Assembly: GCA_913020495.1 (NCBI GenBank)
Contig: CAJWBJ010000027.1
Location: 1 to 39,947, forward strand
Reading direction: 5' to 3'
DNA from: an uncultured Oleiphilus sp.
GTDB lineage: Bacteria > Pseudomonadota > Gammaproteobacteria > Pseudomonadales > Oleiphilaceae
Length of the DNA stretch: 39,947 bases
Part shown: positions 33,609-39,947 of the stretch, piece by piece
Numbering within the stretch: position 1 is the stretch's first letter
Layout of the letters: every line of letters begins with the position of its first letter
Made by a program: the position numbers and the translations under genes
The notes under the pieces: model-generated
Database searches by the model: none
What the model was told of the DNA's origin: nothing
What the model saw: only the letters and a program-made list of their open reading frames with translations

Positions 33609-36092
33609 ATGACAAAATCAAAACCTAAAAAAAGTCAGAAACAAGCGATTTCTTCTGACCCTCATCAAGCTCGTGAAGCCTCAAATTACACGAACCCCAT
33701 TCCAAGTCGAGAGTTTCTATCGAGTCATTTAGATGGCCGCAATGCTCCTGCTACGCACCCGGAATTAGCTGCAGAACTCAATTTAACAGATCCTGATAAT
33801 ATTGAAGCATTACGCAGGCGTTTAATTGCTATGTCGCGTGATGGACAGCTTGTCTGTAATCGTAGGGGGCAGTACCTGCCTGTTTCTCGGGTAAACTTGA
33901 TGAAAGGTGTTGTGATAGGGCATCGAGATGGCTTTGGTTTTGTAAAGCTGGATGAAGGTGGCTCAGATCTTTATTTATCTGCTCGTCAGATGCAAACCGT
34001 TTTTGATGGCGACCGTGTACTTGTTCGTGCAGATAGTGAAGACCATCGTGGTAAGCGACACGCCGTCATTATAGAAATATTAGAGAGAAATACCACGCAA
34101 CTGGTTGGGCGTTTATATAGAGAAGGTAATATAGTTCAGGTTGAAATTGAAAACACTCGAATTAACCAGCAAATATTAGTCGACTTTGATGATACTGCTG
34201 ATGCAGAACATGGTCAGTATGTGGTGGTAGAAATCCTGCATCAACCGACAAAACGAACACATGCAACAGGAAGAGTGATTGAAATTTTGGGTGACCACAT
34301 GGCTCCGGGAATGGAAATTGATGTTGCTATTCGTACTTATGGGGTTCCATTTGAGTGGCCGAAAGCACTTGAAATTGCTGTTGGAAAGCTAAAGCCAGAA
34401 GTGGCTGATGAAGATAAAGAGCAGCGTATTGATATTAGACACTTGCCACTTGTTACTATCGATGGTGAAGATGCACGTGACTTTGATGATGCTGTTTATT
34501 GTAAAAAACAAGCGTCGGGCTGGAAGCTGTATGTCGCTATTGCTGACGTTAGTCACTATGTACAGCCGGAGTCAACTTTAGATTTAGAAGCTAATAATCG
34601 CGGTACATCCGTTTATTTTCCAGATTATGTTGTGCCGATGCTGCCTGAAGTGCTCTCCAATGGCTTGTGCTCATTAAATCCTAAAGTAGACCGTTTATGC
34701 ATGGTTTGTGAAATGGATATCAGTAAAGAGGGCCGAGTGACAGGCTCCAGGTTCTATGAAGGTGTCATGTTTAGTCATGCTCGTTTGACCTATAATCAGG
34801 TTGGAACCATGTTAGAAGAACCAGAGTCATCTGATGGACTTCAACTTTGCGAAGATTTTGCTGAAGTATTGCCAGAACTTCAAAATTTATACTCGCTGTT
34901 TGGTGCATTAACAGAAAGACGAAAAGAGCGTGGTGCAATTGATTTTGATACCGTAGAAACCAGAATTATTTTTGGTGAAGAACGTAAAATTGATGCGATT
35001 GTCCCGACAGTCCGAAATGATGCCCACAAAATTATCGAAGAATGTATGCTGTGTGCAAACGTCGCCACGGCAGAATTTTTGTCGCGTCATAAAATTCCTG
35101 CGCTTTATCGAATTCATGAAACGCCAAGCGCTGTAAAGCTTGAGAATGTGCGTGCTTTTTTAGGTGAACAAGGTTTACAGCTTATGGGTGGAGACGAACC
35201 AAGCCCAGCTGATTACCAAGAAATTATTCGCCAAATTAAAGATCGCCCAGATTTCAGTGTGTTGCAAACAGTACTGCTTCGCTCAATGAGTCAGGCAGTG
35301 TATGGTCCAGAAGAAAAAGGCCACTTCGGCTTAGCATATGAACATTATGCTCATTTTACGTCACCCATTCGACGTTACCCGGACCTACTAGTACACAGAG
35401 CGATAAAATCGATTATTTACAGTGAAAAGGTGAGTGATGATGTCGTTCGCCCTGATGATTTGGACTTGTCACGATATGCTTACCCTTATGATTTGGCAAA
35501 GATGCTGGTTTTGGGAGAACACTGCTCGATGACAGAGCGTCGTGCTGACGAGGCAACGCGCGATGTGAACAGCTGGTTGAAGTGTGAATATTTACAGCAA
35601 CATTTAGGTGAAGTATTTGAAGGCATTATTTCTGGTGTAACCGGTTTTGGTTTCTTTGTCGAACTGGCAGATTTATATGTTGAAGGTTTAGTGCATGTCA
35701 CCTCTCTAAAAAGTGATTATTATCAATATGAAGCGGCGAAACATCGCTTAATAGGCGAGCGCTCAGGAATGAGCTATAGCTTGGGTGATAGTGTTGTTGT
35801 TGAAGTTGCAAAAATCGACTTAGAAGAACGTAAAGTCGACTTTATGTTAGTTAGTTCAGAGCCTAGTAAACGAACTAAACGTCGTTCAGCTAAAGGCCGA
35901 AATGTTGAGGGTAAAGAGAAAAAAATAGCTAAGAAACCCACAAAGCGTCAGGTTGTGAAGAACAAATCAGATAAACCAAAAACTGAAAAGAAAGCAGTAA
36001 AAAAGAAAACTCCTGCTAAGAAAACAAAAAAAACGGTAGCAGCATCAGATAAGCCAAGTGGTGTACGAAAGCGAAAGGTTAAAAAATCATGA
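33609..36092 (+). CDS. rnr: Ribonuclease R
   Basis: This RNB-family 3'-5' exoribonuclease has 827 residues from this start and digests structured RNA. Visible parts are an N-terminal helix-turn-helix-like region, cold-shock OB-folds (GVVIGHRDGFGFVKLDEGG), the RNB catalytic core with the aspartate cluster DGEDARDFDD at 285-294, an S1 domain near 690-780 and a lysine-rich tail. The frame stays open back to an ATG at 33546, but that codon lies in the end of a MITE-like element, and the added residues resemble no RNase R N-terminus. The ATG at 33609 is therefore preferred. It overlaps rlmB by four bases. Confidence 0.95.
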   Translation: MTKSKPKKSQKQAISSDPHQAREASNYTNPIPSREFLSSHLDGRNAPATHPELAAELNLTDPDNIEALRRRLIAMSRDGQLVCNRRGQYLPVSRVNLMKGVVIGHRDGFGFVKLDEGGSDLYLSARQMQTVFDGDRVLVRADSEDHRGKRHAVIIEILERNTTQLVGRLYREGNIVQVEIENTRINQQILVDFDDTADAEHGQYVVVEILHQPTKRTHATGRVIEILGDHMAPGMEIDVAIRTYGVPFEWPKALEIAVGKLKPEVADEDKEQRIDIRHLPLVTIDGEDARDFDDAVYCKKQASGWKLYVAIADVSHYVQPESTLDLEANNRGTSVYFPDYVVPMLPEVLSNGLCSLNPKVDRLCMVCEMDISKEGRVTGSRFYEGVMFSHARLTYNQVGTMLEEPESSDGLQLCEDFAEVLPELQNLYSLFGALTERRKERGAIDFDTVETRIIFGEERKIDAIVPTVRNDAHKIIEECMLCANVATAEFLSRHKIPALYRIHETPSAVKLENVRAFLGEQGLQLMGGDEPSPADYQEIIRQIKDRPDFSVLQTVLLRSMSQAVYGPEEKGHFGLAYEHYAHFTSPIRRYPDLLVHRAIKSIIYSEKVSDDVVRPDDLDLSRYAYPYDLAKMLVLGEHCSMTERRADEATRDVNSWLKCEYLQQHLGEVFEGIISGVTGFGFFVELADLYVEGLVHVTSLKSDYYQYEAAKHRLIGERSGMSYSLGDSVVVEVAKIDLEERKVDFMLVSSEPSKRTKRRSAKGRNVEGKEKKIAKKPTKRQVVKNKSDKPKTEKKAVKKKTPAKKTKKTVAASDKPSGVRKRKVKKS

Positions 36093-36829
36093 ACCAAGAT
36101 ACAGTATTTGGTTTGCATGCGGTTGAATCGCTGGTACGAAATGAGTCTGACTCAGTGTTATCTATTCAAGTTCAAGAAGGTCGTGATGATCAGCGCTTGT
36201 CAAAGCTGATTAACCTTATCAAGCAAAAAAATATTAAGCTTGAACTCGTACCTCGTAAATCATTAGATGCTTTGGTTAGCGGGCGCCACCAAGGCATTGT
36301 TGCACTGATCAAAGCAGAAATAGAAAAAACTGAAGGTGATTTAGAAGACATTTTACAAGGTTTATCTACACCGCCTTTTTTATTAATTCTAGACTCAGTT
36401 ACCGACCCTCATAACTTAGGGGCTTGTTTACGTTCTGCCGATGCTGCAGGTGTTCATGCTGTTATTGTGCCAAAGGATAAATCAGCGCCGCTTAACTCGG
36501 TAGCAAGAAAAGTGGCTTGTGGTGCATCTGAGCACGTACCTGTTATTCGTGTCACCAACTTGGCTCGCACGATGAAATGGTTACAGAATTTTGGCATTTG
36601 GATTACAGGGGCGGCAGGCGAAGCAGAGCAAAATATTTACCAGACAGACCTAAAAGGTTCAATGGCGATTGCAATGGGAGCAGAAGGGAGTGGCTTACGC
36701 CGTTTAACCCGAGAACATTGTGATCAATTGACTAAAATCCCTATGGAGGGAAGTGTTAGTAGTTTAAATGTTTCAGTGGCAACAGGTATTTGTTTGTTTG
36801 AAGCATTAAGGCAGCGAACTACAATATAA
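36089..36829 (+). CDS. rlmB: 23S rRNA (guanosine-2'-O-)-methyltransferase RlmB
   Basis: This SPOUT-class enzyme of 246 residues methylates G2251 of 23S rRNA (E. coli numbering). The N-terminal L30e-like domain begins VFGLHAVESL. The C-terminal knot has DSVTDPHNLGACLRSADAAG near residues 109-128, GAEGSGLRRL and SLNVSVATGI. It is coupled to rnr by an ATGA overlap, the same pairing as in E. coli. Confidence 0.96.
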   Translation: MNQDTVFGLHAVESLVRNESDSVLSIQVQEGRDDQRLSKLINLIKQKNIKLELVPRKSLDALVSGRHQGIVALIKAEIEKTEGDLEDILQGLSTPPFLLILDSVTDPHNLGACLRSADAAGVHAVIVPKDKSAPLNSVARKVACGASEHVPVIRVTNLARTMKWLQNFGIWITGAAGEAEQNIYQTDLKGSMAIAMGAEGSGLRRLTREHCDQLTKIPMEGSVSSLNVSVATGICLFEALRQRTTI

Positions 36830-36874
36830 AGCTAATAATTGACTGCTTATTCTCTTTCAACCTATTCCTTAGAG

Positions 36875-36902
36875 CTTATCTCTCACAACTTATCTCTCAC
36901 AA
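36875..36902 (+). repeat. Perfect 14-bp tandem duplication
   Basis: CTTATCTCTCACAA occurs twice in a row, at 36875-36888 and 36889-36902, just before the preferred start of the small orphan gene. The unit is not a multiple of three. Confidence 0.85.
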
Positions 36903-36919
36903 CAACAGGAGCATTAACA

Positions 36920-37300
36920 TTGGATTGGCGTATCTATGAAGAACTGCCATACATTATTCACTTTGCTAAACTAGATCCTCTCTCAGGTGAAAGAACAGAG
37001 TTTGCAATTCAGATGTCTATCGATAAAGCTGTTAGTCTTTTATCAGACAACATCAATGACAATTCACGATACTTTCTGGTTGAATGGGATGAAGTTAATT
37101 CAAACCTGAGAATTTTAGTCACCGATGATTCAAAACAAACAGACTCTAAGTATGTGGTGACTTGCCAGATACCACCACATACTTCAGATGATATAAAATA
37201 TTGGGTTAAAGATTACCTGACAACGTGTAGTGAGTTTTTTAAATTTTCCTTAGTGGCGGTATTTCAGTGTGGTACGAGAGACAAATTAGAGCTGTTATAA
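36920..37300 (+). CDS. Hypothetical protein (no recognised family)
   Basis: A soluble protein of 126 residues from the TTG chosen here; the frame is open back to another TTG at 36839 (153 residues). The downstream TTG is preferred because CAGGAG lies eight bases before it, and the stretch between the two TTG codons contains a perfect 14-bp tandem duplication (36875-36902), which is unlikely in constrained coding sequence. It has no signal peptide, membrane segment or catalytic motif; it starts with DWRIYEELPYIIHF and is beta-rich and acidic. It follows rlmB on the same strand and could share its transcript. Confidence 0.6.
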   Translation: MDWRIYEELPYIIHFAKLDPLSGERTEFAIQMSIDKAVSLLSDNINDNSRYFLVEWDEVNSNLRILVTDDSKQTDSKYVVTCQIPPHTSDDIKYWVKDYLTTCSEFFKFSLVAVFQCGTRDKLELL

Positions 37301-37345
37301 GGTGCTCTCTAAGTTAAAGTACTATACTTAAAAGTACCTTATGTT

Positions 37346-37441
37346 GAGAGATTTACACGCTTAAGCTATATGTCATTCCACTTTAGGAACACATAAGGGG
37401 AACGAAGTAGTTTAAACAGGTTGTTATCATACAAAGCTCTT
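37346..37441 (-). mobile_element. MITE-like element, deleted copy D (96 bp)
   Basis: The ends are GAGAGATTTA and CAAAGCTCTT, flanked by ATGTT and AAGTT (four of five bases the same). It retains both outer arms of the family, including TTTAAAC and GTCATTCC, but lacks the central spacer and the paired hairpins. It lies in the gap before the solute-binding protein gene, with its long arm on the right as in copy A. Confidence 0.65.
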
Positions 37442-37479
37442 AAGTTAAGTATTTTATACTCTTTTGAGGCACTAAAAAA

Positions 37480-38241
37480 ATGATCAAAAATTATATTTTT
37501 AGTTTAGCTTTTTGCTTTTGTGCTTCGTTTTCAATACATAGCTTTTCGCAATCGGTCGATGATATTTCCTTCATGACTGAAAACTACCCGCCATTTAACT
37601 TTGTTGAGAATAACAAATTACAAGGTGTTTCGGTTGATCTGATGGTTGAGATACTGAAAGCATTAAAATCAACCCAAACCCGCAACAGTATAGACCTTGT
37701 ACCCTGGGCTCGTGGTTACATGAATGTCTTGTCTAAAAAGAATGCATGCCTTTTTACGATGACCAGAACCAAGGAGAGAGAAAACAAGTTCAAATGGGTA
37801 GGGCCTATTACGTCAACGGTGTTCTCTTTAATCGCTAAAGTAGACCGTCATATAACAATCAACTCACTTGAAGAAATAAAACCATTTCATGTGGGAGTGA
37901 TAAAGAATGATTGGGGTGAGCGCTTTCTTGTTAACTCAGGCGTAGATGTAAATAAACTGGATAGCCTTGCAGGTACAAATGTCATTTTACGCTCACTACA
38001 AAAACTTGATCTGAAACGAATTGATTTATTTGCTTATAGCTTGAATGCTGTCAGGTGGGAGCTAAAGAAAAATAAAGTTAGTCAACTTGATTATGAATCT
38101 GTCTATACATTGCAAAAAAGCGATGTGTATTACGCTTTTAACAAAGATACTTCGGATGAACTAGTCCAAAAATTTCAACTAGCCTTGGATACACTCAAAA
38201 AACATGGCGGGCATCAGAAAATATTAAATCAATACTATTAA
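37480..38241 (+). CDS. Periplasmic solute-binding protein, family 3
   Basis: A protein of 253 residues with a signal peptide (about 1-24: basic start, hydrophobic core, cleavage near SFS-QS). The mature part begins like amino-acid-binding proteins, ISFMTENYPPFNFVENNKLQGVSVDLM, with the ligand-pocket pattern YPPFNF. It continues with LVPWARGY and MTRTKERENKFKWVGPI, which in this family contacts the ligand. No permease or ATPase gene is next to it, so it may serve a distant transporter or act as a sensor. The next gene on the same strand is a TonB-dependent receptor, 358 bp away. The start has a weak ribosome-binding sequence. Confidence 0.85.
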   Translation: MIKNYIFSLAFCFCASFSIHSFSQSVDDISFMTENYPPFNFVENNKLQGVSVDLMVEILKALKSTQTRNSIDLVPWARGYMNVLSKKNACLFTMTRTKERENKFKWVGPITSTVFSLIAKVDRHITINSLEEIKPFHVGVIKNDWGERFLVNSGVDVNKLDSLAGTNVILRSLQKLDLKRIDLFAYSLNAVRWELKKNKVSQLDYESVYTLQKSDVYYAFNKDTSDELVQKFQLALDTLKKHGGHQKILNQYY

Positions 38242-38599
38242 ATTGACGTTTTGAACGATAATAGTCTATGAGGGCTGCTTCATTATTCTGTGTGTGCTTC
38301 AGTCTAACGCTTAAGTTGCATCAGTCGATTTGATTAGGGTTAAAATGTCACCTTTAATATAAAAAAATCTGTTGTTGCAAGCATGAAACATTCCAGAAAC
38401 TTGGGGATGTTTACTTGGATATCTATTAAACAAAAACGTGGTAAATAGATCATTGACAAGCTGTAACATTGAGCTATTAATTAATAAGCATGTTTATTGT
38501 AAATCTAACAGTAGTTATTTTTTATTGACCTAAAGCAAGGTAGCTCTAGTCGTCGTATACAGCTGTCATACTTAGGAAGAGTGAAGGGAATCATAGGAA
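38242..38599. other. Gene-free interval before the TonB-receptor gene
   Basis: This 358-bp AT-rich stretch has no open frame of note. Apart from the candidate promoter at 38453-38480, and a long distance from it to the receptor start (about 110 bases of leader), I see no clear riboswitch, Fur-box-like palindrome or repeat. Confidence 0.5.
38453..38480 (+). promoter_or_regulatory. Candidate sigma70 promoter for the TonB-dependent receptor
   Basis: A consensus -35 TTGACA (38453-38458) is followed after 16 bases by TATTAA (38475-38480), a fair -10. It points at the receptor gene, starting at 38600, and would leave a leader of roughly 110 bases. Confidence 0.45.
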
Positions 38600-39947
38600 A
38601 TGTCGCAAATCTTTGCTAAGTACTATTTTTGTATCCTATTTATCTTATCTTTTTCGGCTGTTGCCGAGCACCCACACAATGAACTTAGCGATGAAGAGAC
38701 ATTATTTGGTCTTTATGGTGATGAAGAACTTATTAGTATTGCCACGGGAGTGCTTCAGCCTGTTTCTAAAGCCCCCTCAGTTGCCACGGTAATTACCGCA
38801 GCTGATATTCAAAATATGGGAGCGGCTGATATTGATGAAGTATTAGAAACTGTCCCCGGCCTTCATGTTTCTTATGACCCCTTTGGTTACCAACCCGCAT
38901 ACATTTTTCGTGGTATTTACTCAAAATATAATCCGCAAGTCTTAATGTTAATTAACGGCGTACCACTGACCAACTTATTTCAGGGTGACCGTGGTTTAAT
39001 TTGGGGCGGAATGCCTATAAACGCTATTTCACGGATCGAAGTCGTTAGGGGGCCTGGTTCGGCGGTGTACGGGGCCGATGCGTTTGCCGGCACCATTAAT
39101 GTGATTACTAAATCATATGATGATATTGATGGTACTCAAGCAGGTGTGCGTCTTGGCAGTTTTGACCATAAAGAGTTGTGGGTATTGAACAGCGTAAAAA
39201 TTAGTGATGGGAAACTCGCTGTATCCTTTGAGTTTACCCAAACTGATGGCCAACGTCAGATAATTGAGAGTGATAAACAAACTGTTCTAGATGGAATGTT
39301 TGGAACAAATGCCTCATTAGCCCCTGGGCAGGTTAATTTATCGAGGGAAAATATTGATCTACGCATTGACTATGAGATAGATGATTGGAAAATTCGTGCA
39401 GGCCTTCAGCGTCGTGCAGATTGGGGTAATGGTGTAGGTATTGGAGAAGCCTTAGATCCCCATAATCGCTACTTAAGTGAGCGTTGGAATGCAGATCTTA
39501 ACTATAAGAATAAACATAGTTTTGACGACTGGGAGTTGTCTGCTCAATTAAGTTACCTTGATACCAGTCAAGAAATTGAAAAAGATCTTATTATTTATCC
39601 TTCTGGTGTTGATTTAGGCTTTGGTGTTTTTCCAGAGGGGTTTATCGGTAACCCTGAAGTATTTGAGCGCCATGGGCGTGCTAATATTTCCAGTATATTT
39701 ACCGGACTTAACCTGCATAAAATCCGTTTAGGTTTTGGTTATTACTATGGAGATGTATACAAAGTTCAGGAAACAAAAAACTTCGGTATTGACCCTGCTA
39801 CTTGTATTCCTGCACCTTGTTCCGCCTTAGGGGCTGGTGCAGGACTGATTGATGTAACTGACACTCCTTTTGTATTTCTCCAAGAAAAAACCCGAAAAAA
39901 CAGATATGCAGTCATACAAGACATATGGGACTTTGCGGCAGACTGGG
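38600..39947 (+). CDS. TonB-dependent outer-membrane receptor (3' partial)
   Basis: Translation from the ATG at 38600 (preceded by AGGAA) stays open to the end of the window, giving 449 residues of a longer protein. It has a signal peptide ending SAVAEHP, a possible TonB box in EELISIATG, and a plug domain from about 55 to 165 with VLETVPGLHV, YIFRGIYS and IEVVRGPGSAVYGADAFAGT. The start of the beta-barrel follows. The barrel resembles BtuB/FepA-type receptors generally; the ligand (siderophore, heme, cobalamin or other) cannot be named. The solute-binding protein upstream could act on the same substrate. Confidence 0.92.
   Translation, partial: MSQIFAKYYFCILFILSFSAVAEHPHNELSDEETLFGLYGDEELISIATGVLQPVSKAPSVATVITAADIQNMGAADIDEVLETVPGLHVSYDPFGYQPAYIFRGIYSKYNPQVLMLINGVPLTNLFQGDRGLIWGGMPINAISRIEVVRGPGSAVYGADAFAGTINVITKSYDDIDGTQAGVRLGSFDHKELWVLNSVKISDGKLAVSFEFTQTDGQRQIIESDKQTVLDGMFGTNASLAPGQVNLSRENIDLRIDYEIDDWKIRAGLQRRADWGNGVGIGEALDPHNRYLSERWNADLNYKNKHSFDDWELSAQLSYLDTSQEIEKDLIIYPSGVDLGFGVFPEGFIGNPEVFERHGRANISSIFTGLNLHKIRLGFGYYYGDVYKVQETKNFGIDPATCIPAPCSALGAGAGLIDVTDTPFVFLQEKTRKNRYAVIQDIWDFAADW

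Noticed and set aside
1-39947. CRISPR arrays, tRNA or rRNA genes, prophage or toxin-antitoxin genes
   Set aside because: Looked for on both strands by pattern; no regularly spaced repeats, cloverleaf-type sequences or recognisable phage or toxin proteins were found. A tRNAscan or Infernal run would be decisive.

Overview
The window reads as ordinary chromosome from an AT-leaning (about 40-45% G+C by eye) gammaproteobacterium, probably marine or aquatic. Evidence for this is EF-P with the EpmA/EpmB lysylation pair, a psd-rhdA-rsgA-orn block, a FimX-like c-di-GMP protein of the kind found beside that block in Pseudomonas, RNase R with RlmB, and a TonB-dependent receptor. The genus cannot be fixed from sequence alone. 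No tRNA, rRNA, CRISPR array, phage gene or transposase gene was found.

Bases 1-8063 are a urea-nitrogen module on the + strand: the end of a urea ABC transporter (urtC partial, urtD, urtE), then the complete urease set ureD-A-B-C-E-F-G. All nickel ligands and the active-site residues are present in UreC. Directly downstream (8120-12477) is a two-gene signalling pair: a 1149-residue fusion of an NCS1-permease-like membrane domain, a cysteine cluster, a histidine kinase and a receiver, followed by a LuxR-type response regulator. Its position suggests it senses urea or a related compound, but this is inference. It meets the next gene tail to tail, sharing a CTAG at the two stops.

Bases 12474-25445 are mostly on the - strand. 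They hold a FimX-like REC-PAS-GGDEF-EAL protein with degenerate catalytic motifs, a 599-residue PilZ-like protein, and epmB; efp-epmA and a NarK-type nitrate transporter follow on the + strand, then psd, a RhdA-type sulfurtransferase, an HDOD-GAF protein and rsgA on the - strand. Bases 25610-30447 (+) carry orn, a crotonase, mpl, ubiX, an NfeD-like protein and a stomatin-like protein. Then come three small - strand genes (HugZ-like, a Rossmann-fold oxidoreductase, DUF3135), and on the + strand a methyltransferase, rnr-rlmB, an orphan small protein, a periplasmic solute-binding protein and the start of a TonB-dependent receptor that runs off the end.

The least expected structure is not a gene. 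Four intergenic gaps in the right half carry copies of one non-autonomous, MITE-like element of about 157-161 bp (one deleted copy is 96 bp). The copies have matching terminal inverted repeats, two internal inverted REP-like hairpins and a conserved spacer, and two are flanked by exact 5-bp target duplications. Decayed single hairpins of the same type, with compensating stem changes, sit in the gaps of the urease cluster.
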